Of a stretch of 64,000 nucleotides of DNA, positions 7,862 through 15,944 are shown piece by piece (position 1 is the first letter of the stretch; each line of letters opens with the position of its first letter). The position numbers and the translations under genes are program-made. The notes under the pieces were generated by a model. That model worked only from the letters and a program-made list of their open reading frames with translations. It was not told the origin of the DNA and searched no databases. This DNA is from DATBGO01 sp050011895 (lineage in GTDB: Bacteria > Actinomycetota > Actinomycetes > Streptosporangiales > Streptosporangiaceae). Where the stretch lies: contig JBEKIF010000007.1 in NCBI GenBank assembly GCA_050011895.1, positions 1 through 64,000 on the forward strand. Reading direction: 5' to 3'.

Positions 7862-8800
7862 CGGTGGCGCTATCGAGTCCAGCTGGGCGATCTCGTCTGG
7901 TGCCGGGATCCAGCTCGCCGCTTCGGCGTTGGCCTTGACCTGCTGGGCCGTGGTGGCCCCGGCGATCACCGACGAGCACCCGGGCAGCGCGGCCAGGCCG
8001 CCGATAGCCAGTTCGAGCACGGTAAGCCCGCGCTCGGCGGCCCAGGCGCTGAGCGCTTCGACCTTGTCCAGCTTCGCCTCGGTGATGTACCCCGCCCGGC
8101 TGGCCAGCCTGCTCCCCTCCGGTGGCTCCTGACCGCGCCGGACCTTACCGGTGAGCAGACCGTTCGCCAGCGGGAAGTAGGGCAGCACGCCCAGCCCGAA
8201 ATGCAGCGCGGCGGGCACCACCTCGGCTTCGGCCCCGCGCTCCAGCAGTGACCAGTGGTTCTGCGCCGAGATGAAGGCCGTGCCGCCGAGCTCACGGGCC
8301 ACGCCAGCCGCCTCGGCGAGCTGCCAGGCAGTGAAGTTGGAATGCCCGATGTAGCGGACCTTGCCCTCGGCGACCAGCTCGCCCAGCGCGGTAATGGTCT
8401 CCGCGATCGGGGTCACCGAGTCCGGCGTATGCAGCTGGTAAAGGTCGATGTAATCGGTCCGCAGCCGGCGCAGTGACTGCTCGACCGCACGCCGGATGTA
8501 GGCACGCCCGCCCTTGGCTCCCGCGGCCGGGCCGTAACCGAGGTCGGCGGCACGGTGGCCGAACTTGGTGGCCAGCACCACCTGATCACGCCGGCCGGCC
8601 AGCACTTCGCCGAGCATCTCCTCCGACCGGCCCCCGCCGCCATAGGAATCCGCGGTGTCGAGCAGTGTGATCCCCGCCTCGATCGCGGCGTCCACCACCG
8701 CGCGCGTCGCACCGATGTCCAGCCGGCGGCCGAAGTTGTTACAGCCGAGCCCGGCCACTGAAACGACCAGCCCGGAACTGCCCAGTGCCCTGTAGCGCAT
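7841..8800 (-). CDS. Aldo/keto reductase
   Basis: A 319 aa (beta/alpha)8-barrel NADPH-dependent oxidoreductase. The tetrad is D48 and Y53 (LLDTADSYGGG), K79 (VVLATKFG) and H124 (YQLHTPDS). Other family marks are LRRLRTDYIDLYQLH, VRYIGHSNFTAWQL and PGCSSVIAGATTAQQV. It belongs to the AKR11/YghZ-like cluster that reduces aldehydes and ketones; the natural substrate is unknown. The last residues (PPPGDQAG) are encoded by a 13-bp repeat array, so the C-terminus may be variable between strains. Confidence 0.9.
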   Translation of the reverse strand: MRYRALGSSGLVVSVAGLGCNNFGRRLDIGATRAVVDAAIEAGITLLDTADSYGGGGRSEEMLGEVLAGRRDQVVLATKFGHRAADLGYGPAAGAKGGRAYIRRAVEQSLRRLRTDYIDLYQLHTPDSVTPIAETITALGELVAEGKVRYIGHSNFTAWQLAEAAGVARELGGTAFISAQNHWSLLERGAEAEVVPAALHFGLGVLPYFPLANGLLTGKVRRGQEPPEGSRLASRAGYITEAKLDKVEALSAWAAERGLTVLELAIGGLAALPGCSSVIAGATTAQQVKANAEAASWIPAPDEIAQLDSIAPPPGDQAG

Positions 8801-8985
8801 CGTCCCGTCCTCATGTGATGCCGACCTGCCAGGCTCGATCGTACCGAGAGCCCAGCGGCCCCCCCGGCAGCGCGCGTAGAGTCACCTGAGCACCCGTCAG
8901 CACCCTCGTAACCGGCAACCGGGCAGCTGGCCTCCGCGCCGCTTCGGGCTGCGGGCATCAAGCCGAATTTAAGGGCTGGCCCGAA

Positions 8986-9021
8986 ATCGCATATGCGATA
9001 TCATGAAGTAACCGGCGTTAC
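8986..9021. promoter_or_regulatory. Two palindromes upstream of XRE regulator 2
   Basis: ATCGCATATGCGAT (8986-8999) is a perfect 14-bp palindrome. GTAAC-CGGC-GTTAC follows at 9008-9021. Both lie in the 360-bp gap between the aldo/keto reductase and the XRE gene at 9161, and are relatively AT-rich for this window. They are candidate operators, possibly for autoregulation. Confidence 0.45.
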
Positions 9022-9160
9022 GGAACAAGTTCGCCACGCAATTGCTTTCCGGACTATTGCCCTGAACGGTGCGACTAAGCTCAAACCGGGGGGGCTGGCA
9101 GCTTCCGGTATGGGCATATTGGCGATGTGAGCGGATCCGCGGCGGAAGGGAGCGCGACAG

Positions 9161-10021
9161 ATGGCGGACGGGGCAGGCGGGCCCACGGTCCTGCGCATTC
9201 TCCTCGGCACTCAGCTACGCCGACTGCGTGAGTCACGGGGGATCACCGCGCAGGAAGCAGCGAGGGCGATCAGGGGATCGGAGTCCAAGATCAGCCGGAT
9301 CGAGCTGGGCAGGAACGCGGTCAGGGAAGTAGACATCGCCGACCTGCTCAGTCTCTACGGGATCACCGACACCACCGAGCGGGAACAGCTGCTTTCGCTG
9401 GCCAGCCAGGCTAACCAGCCTGGCTGGTGGCATCGTTACCAGGACATCCTGCCCGGCTGGTTCCAGGCATACATCGGCCTGGAGGAATCAGCGGAGTCGA
9501 TCCGCAGCTACGACGCGCAGTTCATCCCTGGGCTGCTGCAGACCGAGGATTACGCGGCCGCGGTGATCGCGCTCGGGGAGTTCTCGCTTGAGGAGACCGA
9601 GCGCCTGGTCTACCTGCGCAAGGAACGGCAGCGCCGGTTCAGTTCCGGCGGCCTGCGGCTCTGGGCAATCATTGACGAGGCAGCGCTACGCCGGCCGGTG
9701 GGCAGCCCTAGCCTGTTGCGGGCCCAGCTCGAGCAGCTGCTTGATAGCTCCGACATGCCGGGCTTTACCTTGCAGGTCGCGCCGCTGCCTGCCGGTGCCT
9801 ATGCCGCGCCAGGGAGCTTCTGCATCCTCCGCTTCGCCGTCCCTGAGCTGCCAGATGTGGTCTACCTCGAGCAGCTGACCAGCGCCATGTACCTGGACAA
9901 GCCCTCCGACGTGGACCGGTATGTGACCGCCATGGACAAGCTCAGCGCCGCGAGCGCACCACCAGACCAGTCTCGGCAGATCATCCGCGCAATGCTCGAG
10001 GATATGGAGGAATCCCGATGA
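9161..10021 (+). CDS. XRE regulator with DUF5753 domain (WhiJ-like), module 2
   Basis: A 286 aa regulator of the same architecture as the one at 2392-3303. The helix-turn-helix (about 14-68) contains LGTQLRRLRESRG and RGSESKISRIELGR. The DUF5753 region has GWWHRYQDILPGWFQAYIG, FIPGLLQTEDYAAAV and LPDVVYLEQLTSAMYLD. ATG 9161 follows GGAAGGGAGCG. The final codons overlap the start of the DUF397 gene by 4 bp (ATGA), so the two should be co-translated as a pair. It probably represses its own promoter through the nearby palindromes; this is inference. Confidence 0.92.
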   Translation: MADGAGGPTVLRILLGTQLRRLRESRGITAQEAARAIRGSESKISRIELGRNAVREVDIADLLSLYGITDTTEREQLLSLASQANQPGWWHRYQDILPGWFQAYIGLEESAESIRSYDAQFIPGLLQTEDYAAAVIALGEFSLEETERLVYLRKERQRRFSSGGLRLWAIIDEAALRRPVGSPSLLRAQLEQLLDSSDMPGFTLQVAPLPAGAYAAPGSFCILRFAVPELPDVVYLEQLTSAMYLDKPSDVDRYVTAMDKLSAASAPPDQSRQIIRAMLEDMEESR

Positions 10022-10260
10022 GCAGCATCCGCAACGGCATGGCCGCTACCGCACTGACCGGCGTGAGGTGGCTCAAGAGCAGCCGCAGTGGCCCGACCGG
10101 AGGAAATTGCGTGGAAGTCGCCGTCCTCGCCGACGGCGACATCGCGATGCGCAACTCAAGGCACCCCGACGGCCCGGCCCTCATCTTTACGCGACCGGAG
10201 TGGGAGGCGTTCAGCGGCGGCGTCGCCGACGGCGAATTCGACCACCTCGGCCTGGACTGA
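10018..10260 (+). CDS. DUF397 (BldB-like) protein, module 2
   Basis: An 80 aa DUF397 protein. It overlaps the upstream XRE gene by 4 bp, which implies translational coupling. Landmarks are VRWLKSSRSGPTGGNCVEVAVL, MRNSRHPDGPALIFTRPEWEAF and a C-terminal DGEFDHLGLD. It is closest by eye to the DUF397 of module 1 (same NSRHP motif). It is the likely partner of the XRE/DUF5753 protein encoded just before it. The gene ends at a strong bidirectional hairpin. Confidence 0.9.
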   Translation: MSSIRNGMAATALTGVRWLKSSRSGPTGGNCVEVAVLADGDIAMRNSRHPDGPALIFTRPEWEAFSGGVADGEFDHLGLD

Positions 10261-10283
10261 TCCGGTCGCCCGGGGCGGCCGGA

Positions 10284-10318
10284 CGTCCCCGGGAACCCGC
10301 GCCGGGTTCCCGGGGACG
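10284..10318. terminator. Bidirectional terminator between facing DUF397 genes
   Basis: A perfect 16-bp stem (arms CGTCCCCGGGAACCCG and CGGGTTCCCGGGGACG) has a 3-nt CGC loop. It lies between the stops of two convergent DUF397 genes (10260 on plus, 10337 on minus) and would serve both. Confidence 0.8.
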
Positions 10319-10336
10319 GTAATGACCGGCGCTAGC

Positions 10337-10540
10337 TCACGGCAGGTCGAACTCGCCGTTCTTGGCCCCGGCGATGAACGCGGTCCACTCGTCACTGTCG
10401 AAAACGTGGGCGGGCCTGCTGACGTCCTTCGAGTCGCGTATCGCGACATTGCCGCCCGGGAGGTGGGCCACTTCCACGCAGCCATCGGCGCTGCAGGTGC
10501 GGCTCTTGATCCACTGAACATCGGCGAAATCGGGGGTCAT
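10337..10540 (-). CDS. DUF397 (BldB-like) protein, module 3
   Basis: A 67 aa DUF397 protein. ATG 10540 is selected because GAAAGGAAAG lies upstream and homology begins at once (FADVQWIKSRTCSADG). Hallmarks are CVEVAHLPGG, NVAIRDSKDVSRPAHVF and DEWTAFIAGAKNGEFDLP. It sits 20 bp downstream of its XRE partner on the same strand, so they form an operon. It has RDSKD in place of the NSRHP of modules 1 and 2 and is a more distant relative. Confidence 0.9.
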   Translation of the reverse strand: MTPDFADVQWIKSRTCSADGCVEVAHLPGGNVAIRDSKDVSRPAHVFDSDEWTAFIAGAKNGEFDLP

Positions 10541-10560
10541 CCGACTTTCCTTTCTGTCGA

Positions 10561-11421
10561 TTACGTGATTTGTCGGGCCAGGCTGCTGATCAAATCGGTT
10601 GAATCGGCAGGTGACAGGGCCGCGGCCCGCAAGAGGTCGAAGGACTCTGTGCACATGCGGACATCTTTGTCCCGCTCCAGATACGTATGCCCGCCGACGC
10701 CCTCGATATAGACGACGTCGGGATCGAAGCGCTCGGGGAATTCGATGATGCAGAACGGGCCGTTCAGCGATGGGTGCGGCCCGCTGGAGAACGGCAGTAC
10801 CTGCAACGTAACGTTCGGCCACAGGCTCGCATCGGCAAGATGATCAAGCTGACGGCGCATCAGCTGAGGCGGGCCCATAGTCCTGCGGACCACCGCTTCA
10901 TCGATGATCAGCCACAAGTCAAGCGGATCGGCGCGCAGCAGCACCTCCTGGCGCTGCATCCGGAGTGCAACCAGCCGCTCGATCTCGTCCGGGCTGAGCT
11001 TCCTGCGCACGGTGCTCATCACGGCACGGGCGTAGTCCTCGGTCTGGAGCAGGCCATGCACGACCAGCGACTCGAACGCCCGCACCGACGACGCCTCGGC
11101 TTCCAGCCCCACGTAGATGCCAAAGCCCGTGGGCAGCACGTCTTCGTAGGCGGCCCACCAGCCCTTACGGTGCCCTTCTCGCGCCATCTCCGTAAGGACC
11201 TGCCGCTGGCCCGGATCGCTAACTCCGTAAAGATCGAACATGGAAAAAAGGTAGACCGACCGCGTCGGCGCCTTGCCCGTCTCGATCCGGGACAAAGTGG
11301 ATGGCGCGAGCCCGAGCTTGTCGGCTACCTCTTCGAGCTTGATGCACTGCGCTTCCCGCAGGCGCCTTAACTCGGTACCGAGCCGACGCCGACGTACGGT
11401 GGGGCCGATCGACACGGTCAT
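10561..11421 (-). CDS. XRE regulator with DUF5753 domain (WhiJ-like), module 3
   Basis: A 286 aa regulator. ATG 11421 follows GGGAGGCGAGA; a much longer upstream frame lacks homology. The helix-turn-helix (about 14-65) reads LGTELRRLREAQCIKLEEVA, then LGLAPSTLSRIETGK. The DUF5753 part has GWWAAYEDVLPTGFGIYVGLE, VVHGLLQTEDYARAV and FDPDVVYIEGVGGHTYLE. It forms an operon with the DUF397 gene at 10337. It diverges clearly from modules 1 and 2, so it is likely an independent acquisition rather than a recent duplicate. Confidence 0.92.
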   Translation of the reverse strand: MTVSIGPTVRRRRLGTELRRLREAQCIKLEEVADKLGLAPSTLSRIETGKAPTRSVYLFSMFDLYGVSDPGQRQVLTEMAREGHRKGWWAAYEDVLPTGFGIYVGLEAEASSVRAFESLVVHGLLQTEDYARAVMSTVRRKLSPDEIERLVALRMQRQEVLLRADPLDLWLIIDEAVVRRTMGPPQLMRRQLDHLADASLWPNVTLQVLPFSSGPHPSLNGPFCIIEFPERFDPDVVYIEGVGGHTYLERDKDVRMCTESFDLLRAAALSPADSTDLISSLARQIT

Positions 11422-11549
11422 TCTCGCCTCCCTCGGGAGGGCTAGCGGGGCGCATACCGACTCCAGGCAAGAGCGGCCACGACCGCGCAGCTGCTGGTCT
11501 TGGAGACACCATACCGGAAAAACGGAGATCAGATGAGATCGCAATTGAG

Positions 11550-11565
11550 ATTTCGTTAACGAAAT
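11550..11565. promoter_or_regulatory. 16-bp perfect palindrome, divergent region
   Basis: ATTTCGTTAACGAAAT is fully self-complementary and AT-rich. It lies about 130 bp before the XRE regulator 3 start (minus strand) and 150 bp before the ATP-binding protein (plus strand). It is a good operator candidate for the XRE protein. Confidence 0.5.
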
Positions 11566-11578
11566 TTGTTCCACGCAC

Positions 11579-11607
11579 TTGCACGGCGTGCACTCCCGCA
11601 CCATTAT
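11579..11607 (+). promoter_or_regulatory. Candidate promoter of the ATP-binding protein gene
   Basis: TTGCAC (11579-11584) and CATTAT (11602-11607) are spaced by 17 bp, upstream of the gene starting at 11717 and just downstream of the 16-bp palindrome. Confidence 0.45.
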
Positions 11608-11716
11608 GAGAACAAGCCGGGCCCGCGCCGACCCCGCCCCGGCACGGGCCCGGTGGTAGCAGTCAGCCACGGCGCACGCTATTTTCCGGCACATGCCGGG
11701 GAGGGAGCGGACCGAG

Positions 11717-12205
11717 ATGGCAGCTTTGGTAGCGAGCGACGTCACCGAAGAGTTAGCCATGATGGCGGGCGCCGCCGTCCTGGGAAGCCTTACCATTTCT
11801 GGGCGCCCTGAGCACGTATCCGAGGCCCGCGCCTTCGTCGCCAAGATCATTGGCGACCAGAGCCCCGTCATCGACGTCGCGGTCTTGCTCACCTCCGAGA
11901 TCGTCACCAACGCCGTGAAGCACAGCAATTCCCGCCGCGTCGGCGGGACGGTCAGGCTCGTCATGATCGAGATCGGCGACGGCATCCGGGTCGAGGTGGC
12001 CGACGATGGCTCGGACCTGTCAGCGCCCGTTGTCAAGGGCGACCTCTACGCCTCGGACGGGCACGGGCTCTTCCTGGTGCAGAGCCTGGCCCACCAGTGG
12101 GGTTACGTCCGCCAGGAGGGCTGCACGACCGTCTGGTTCTGGCTCGGCCCGGCGCCTAGCTGCACCTCAGCCGCGCCGGGCCCGGTGCCGCTGGCCGCCG
12201 GCTGA
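11717..12205 (+). CDS. RsbW/AbaA-like ATP-binding protein (HATPase_c)
   Basis: A 162 aa histidine-kinase-like ATPase. ATG 11717 is preferred because GAGGGAG lies upstream. Bergerat-fold marks are the N box LTSEIVTNAVKHS (N65), the G1 box VEVADDGS (96-98) and the G2 box DGHGLFLV (about 114-121). Such proteins resemble anti-sigma factor kinases, and in actinomycetes they often accompany XRE/DUF5753 and DUF397 genes in abaA-like clusters, as here. A partner sigma factor or anti-anti-sigma gene is not in the window. The last 39 bp overlap the end of der on the opposite strand. Confidence 0.88.
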   Translation: MAALVASDVTEELAMMAGAAVLGSLTISGRPEHVSEARAFVAKIIGDQSPVIDVAVLLTSEIVTNAVKHSNSRRVGGTVRLVMIEIGDGIRVEVADDGSDLSAPVVKGDLYASDGHGLFLVQSLAHQWGYVRQEGCTTVWFWLGPAPSCTSAAPGPVPLAAG

Positions 12206-13639
12206 CCCCTGGCGCTTGTCCCGCAGCCGCATCGAGACGTGTACCGGGCTGCCCTCGAAGCCGAACTCCTCGCGGAGCCTGCGCTCGATGAACCTGCGGT
12301 AGCCGGCCTGCAGGAAGCCAGTCGCGAACAGGACGAAGTGCGGCGGACGTACGCCCGCCTGCGTGGCGAAAAGGATCTTCGGCTGTTTCCCGCCGCGCAC
12401 CGGCGGCGGGGTAGCCGCGATCAGCCCGGCCAGCCACGCGTTGAGCCTGCCGGTCTGCACTCGCGTCTCCCAGCCCGCCAGCGCCCGCTCGATCGCCGGG
12501 ACCAGCCTGTCGGTGTGCCAGCCGGTCGCCGCCGAGATGTTGACCCGTGGCGCCCACCGTGCAGTGTGCAGCTGCCGGTCAATCTGCGCGTCGAGGAAGA
12601 GCCTGCGGTCCTCGTCGACCAGGTCCCACTTGTTGTAGGCGATCACCAGGGCCCGTCCGGCCTCGATCACCATCGAAACGATCCGCAGGTCCTGCTCGGC
12701 CAGCGGCTGGCTAGCGTCCACCAGCACGACAGCCACCTCGGCGCGCTCCAGCGCGCGCTCGGTGCGGAGCGCAGCGAAGTAGTCAGCGCCCTGCGTTTCC
12801 CTGACACGCCTCCTGATCCCGGCGGTGTCGACGAATCGCCAGACGCTGCCGCCGAGCTCGATGAGCTCATCAACGGGATCACGGGTAGTGCCGGCAACCT
12901 CGTCGACCAGCGCCCGCTCCTGGCCGGCCAGCTTGTTCAGCAGGCTCGACTTTCCGACGTTCGGGCGCCCGATGAGGGCGACCCGCCGCGGGCCGCCCTC
13001 GATTCCGAACGGCTCCCGGGGCGCGGCCGGAAGCGCATCCAGCACAGCGTCAAGGAGATCCCCGCTGCCCCGGCCGTGCAACGCGCTCACCGCCTGGGGG
13101 TCGCCGAGTCCCAGCGACCACAACGATGCGATGGCGGGCTCACCCGGCGCGTCATCGACCTTGTTGGCGGCCAGCACGACCGGCTTACGTGACCTGCGGA
13201 GCACCGCGGCGACAGCCGCGTCGGCGTCGGTCACCCCCACGACAGCGTCCACGACGAACAGCACGGCATCGGCGGCGTCCACCGCAACCCGCGCCTGCGC
13301 CGCTACCCGCGCGGCCAGGTCCTTCGAGCGTTCCGCCGCTGGCTCCCAGCCGCCGGTGTCCACCAGGGTGAAGGAACGGCCGCGCCAGGTCGCATCGTAG
13401 GCGACGCGGTCACGAGTAACCCCAGGAGTGTCCTCCACCACGGCCTGGCGGCTGCCCAGGATCCTGTTCACCAGCGTTGACTTGCCGACGTTAGGGCGGC
13501 CGACAACAGCGACGACTGGAACCGGCGGCTGGCCAGGCTCAGTGTCCAGTCCGGTCAGCGTGTCCGGGTCAACGCCCTGATCGCGGCCAGCCTGGCTGCC
13601 GGTCGGCCCGGCCTGGCCGGGAAAGCTCAAGTCCGCCAT
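12167..13639 (-). CDS. der: Ribosome-associated GTPase Der (EngA)
   Basis: A 490 aa tandem GTPase needed for 50S subunit maturation. Two G domains are visible: GRPNVGKS at 47-54 with DTPGVTRD, DTGGWEP and NKVD; and GRPNVGKS at 224-231 with VAGTTRD, DTAGIRR and NKWD. A KH-like C-terminal domain follows. The N-terminal 35 residues are a low-complexity extension typical of actinobacterial Der. The start overlaps the end of cmk by 13 bp, consistent with the conserved cmk-der pair. The C-terminal end overlaps a convergent gene. Confidence 0.97.
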   Translation of the reverse strand: MADLSFPGQAGPTGSQAGRDQGVDPDTLTGLDTEPGQPPVPVVAVVGRPNVGKSTLVNRILGSRQAVVEDTPGVTRDRVAYDATWRGRSFTLVDTGGWEPAAERSKDLAARVAAQARVAVDAADAVLFVVDAVVGVTDADAAVAAVLRRSRKPVVLAANKVDDAPGEPAIASLWSLGLGDPQAVSALHGRGSGDLLDAVLDALPAAPREPFGIEGGPRRVALIGRPNVGKSSLLNKLAGQERALVDEVAGTTRDPVDELIELGGSVWRFVDTAGIRRRVRETQGADYFAALRTERALERAEVAVVLVDASQPLAEQDLRIVSMVIEAGRALVIAYNKWDLVDEDRRLFLDAQIDRQLHTARWAPRVNISAATGWHTDRLVPAIERALAGWETRVQTGRLNAWLAGLIAATPPPVRGGKQPKILFATQAGVRPPHFVLFATGFLQAGYRRFIERRLREEFGFEGSPVHVSMRLRDKRQGSAGGQRHRARRG

Positions 13640-14391
13640 GCGTCCGCCGTCCGGGCGTCGGCGAGCGCAGCGATCTCGGCAATGACCTCGGCCAGTCCCA
13701 GGCCGGTCGTATCGATCTCGATCGCATCGGATGCCCTGGCCATCTGCGGAGCGTCGGCAGCGTCCCGCCGGGCCTGCTCGGCGAGAGTCACCGCGACGGT
13801 CGCGGCCGGGTCGGCAGCCAGGTCGGCGCTGCGCCTGCTGGCCCGTACCGCCTCGATCGCGGTCAGGAAGACCTTCACCGGCGCGTCCGGCGCCACCACC
13901 GTGCCGATGTCCCGGCCCTCGGCCACGATGCCGGCCCCCGCCGCACGCGACTCGGCGATGATCTGCTGCTGCATCCCGACCAGGTAGCTGCGGACCTCAG
14001 GGACCGCGGCGACGGCACTGACGGCATTGGACACCTCGCGGGACCGGATCGGCGCCGCGACATCGGTCCCGTCGACCCGGATGTCCGGTGCGACCGGATC
14101 GGTACCGATCTCGAGCACCGGACGGCGGGCCTGCTCCGCTACCGCAGCCGGGCTGGAGACGTCCACATCGTGGGCAAGCAGCCACCAGGTGAGGGCCCGG
14201 TACATCGCTCCGGTGTCCAGGTAGCGGAGTCCGAGCGCGCAGGCGGCGCCACGCGCCGCGCTTGACTTACCGGATCCGGCCGGCCCGTCGACCGCGATCA
14301 CCATGCCGCGACGGCGCGCCGCCGCCTTGTCCTGCCGGTCGCCCGCCGCGCCGGCGCGTGCTTCCTGCCCGATGGCAGCCGAATTTGTCAC
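13627..14391 (-). CDS. cmk: (d)CMP kinase
   Basis: About 254 aa. It phosphorylates CMP and dCMP with ATP. The P-loop region reads IAVDGPAGSGKSSAARGAA; LRYLDTGAMYRALTW, the GRDIG segment and VFLTAIEAVRASRR are typical of the family. The start is uncertain: GTG 14391 lies 10 bp past the tyrA stop and gives a 29-residue leader, while ATG 14304 starts right at the conserved MVIAVDGPAG but lacks a ribosome site. It sits in the conserved tyrA-cmk-der order. Confidence 0.93.
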   Translation of the reverse strand: MTNSAAIGQEARAGAAGDRQDKAAARRRGMVIAVDGPAGSGKSSAARGAACALGLRYLDTGAMYRALTWWLLAHDVDVSSPAAVAEQARRPVLEIGTDPVAPDIRVDGTDVAAPIRSREVSNAVSAVAAVPEVRSYLVGMQQQIIAESRAAGAGIVAEGRDIGTVVAPDAPVKVFLTAIEAVRASRRSADLAADPAATVAVTLAEQARRDAADAPQMARASDAIEIDTTGLGLAEVIAEIAALADARTADAWRT

Positions 14392-14401
14392 GATGGCGAT
14401 G

Positions 14402-15502
14402 CTACCGGCGAACCGGCCAGCCTCCGGCCGCGAGCGCCGCGGCAAGCCGGTCGGCTGCCTGCGGCGTGACCGACAGCTCTGCTACGCCGGCTGGCAATCC
14501 GGGCGAATGCTCGATGCCCACGTCCTCGATGTTGATTCCCGCGTCGCCAGCCGCCTGGAAAAGCCTGGCCAGCTCGCCTGGCCGGTCACCGATGACTACC
14601 TGGACGACCTGGTAGGCCGTAGCAGGATCGCCGCGCTTGCCAGGGATCCGCGCGACCCCGGCCCGGCCGCCTTCCAGCAGCCCGGCCAGCCGCTCCTGCG
14701 CTGTCTGGTCGCCCTTGGCGATCCCCTCAAGCACGCCGGCCGCGATGGCCAGGTCGGCCGAGAGGCCCGCGAGTACCTCCCCCGCATGAGCGGCATTGGC
14801 GGCCAGGATCTGCGTCCACAGCTCGGTGTCCCCGGCCGCGATCCTGGTCACGTCACGCAGGCCCTGCCCGGCTAGGGCGAGCGCCCCGTCCGGTGCGGGC
14901 CGCAGCATCGCGGCGACCGCAGCGGCCACGACGTGCGGAGCGTGCGAGACCAGGGCAGCCCACCGGTCATGCTCGGCAGCAGACATCCGGATCGGCTGGG
15001 CACCGCAGGCCACCGCCAGCGCGGCGGTGGCCAGGACGGCCTCCTCGCTGGTCTCGGGTGCCGGGCAGAGCGCCCACGGCCGGCCGAGGAACAGGTCGGC
15101 CCTGGCTGCGGCCGGGCCGGATCGCTCCCGCCCAGAAATCGGATGTCCGGGAACGAAACGGGCAATATCACAGCCCAGCTCGCGGGCGCTGGCCAGCGGA
15201 AGCTCCTTCACGCTGGCGACGTCGGTGTACCAGCGGGCCAGGCCAGCAGCCTGGGCGGAAGCCAGGGCCGCGCCGGTGGCAGCAGGCGGCACCGCAAGGA
15301 CGGCCAGCTCGGCCGACCCGCCGGGCGGCCCGGCGTCAGGAAGCGGCCGGCCAGCCCCGATGCCCTCGGCCAGCCGGGCCGCAGCCGGATCACGGTCAGC
15401 CAGCCAGACCTCTGCGCCATGTTCTCTGAGGGCCAGCGCGATGGAGGTGCCGATCAGGCCGCTACCGATCACAACCACGCTGCGCGGGGCGGAGCCGGTC
15501 AC
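14402..15502 (-). CDS. tyrA: Prephenate dehydrogenase with ACT domain
   Basis: A 366 aa protein that converts prephenate to 4-hydroxyphenylpyruvate with NAD(P)+ in tyrosine synthesis. The GTG at 15502 overlaps the aroH stop as GTGA, so this start is favoured over longer ones. The Rossmann motif is VVIGSGLIGTS (about 10-20). The catalytic-domain marks are FVPGHPISGRERSG and SHAPHVVAAAVA. A C-terminal ACT domain (about 290-366, with IGDRPGELARLFQAAGDAGI) suggests feedback control by an aromatic amino acid. It works directly after the chorismate mutase encoded upstream. Confidence 0.95.
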   Translation of the reverse strand: MTGSAPRSVVVIGSGLIGTSIALALREHGAEVWLADRDPAAARLAEGIGAGRPLPDAGPPGGSAELAVLAVPPAATGAALASAQAAGLARWYTDVASVKELPLASARELGCDIARFVPGHPISGRERSGPAAARADLFLGRPWALCPAPETSEEAVLATAALAVACGAQPIRMSAAEHDRWAALVSHAPHVVAAAVAAMLRPAPDGALALAGQGLRDVTRIAAGDTELWTQILAANAAHAGEVLAGLSADLAIAAGVLEGIAKGDQTAQERLAGLLEGGRAGVARIPGKRGDPATAYQVVQVVIGDRPGELARLFQAAGDAGINIEDVGIEHSPGLPAGVAELSVTPQAADRLAAALAAGGWPVRR

Positions 15503-15861
15503 TGAGCGATGTCCAGGCGCAGCGCGGCGGCGCCGCGCAGGTACACGTGCTGAACCGCAGAACGCGGCGCTGCCGTCTCGACATGCATCATCAGCCGGAC
15601 GACGCGCGTCAGCGCCCCCGGCACGTCGATCTCGGCGCAGCACAGCAGGGGCACGTCCTGGAAGCCGAGCTTGCGTGCCGCAAGTGCGGGAAACTCGGCG
15701 TTGAGGTCAGCGGTGACGGAGAACAGGACGCTGATCACATCGGCGGGGGTCAGCTGGTTGCGGGTCATCACCTCGGTGACGAGCTCGGCGGTACCGGCCA
15801 GAATCGCGTCCCGCTCGTTCGCGTCGACCTGAACGGCGCCGCGAATCGCCCTGACAGCCAC
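15499..15861 (-). CDS. aroH: Chorismate mutase, AroH type
   Basis: A 120 aa trimeric-type (Bacillus AroH fold) chorismate mutase, converting chorismate to prephenate. GTG 15861 is chosen because GAGGAGG lies 8 nt before it; it gives the classic start VAVRAIRGAVQVDAN. Other signatures are TAELVTEVMTRNQLTPADVISVLFS and DVPLLCCAEIDVPG. It is translationally coupled to tyrA (GTGA overlap), so the two steps from chorismate to hydroxyphenylpyruvate are made together. Confidence 0.94.
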   Translation of the reverse strand: MAVRAIRGAVQVDANERDAILAGTAELVTEVMTRNQLTPADVISVLFSVTADLNAEFPALAARKLGFQDVPLLCCAEIDVPGALTRVVRLMMHVETAAPRSAVQHVYLRGAAALRLDIAQ

Positions 15862-15944
15862 TACCAGTCCCTCCTCATGACTTTCCGGCCGGCCCAGCGT
15901 CATGACCAGCATCGCCACCTCGGCCAACCAGCTGGTATACCAGG

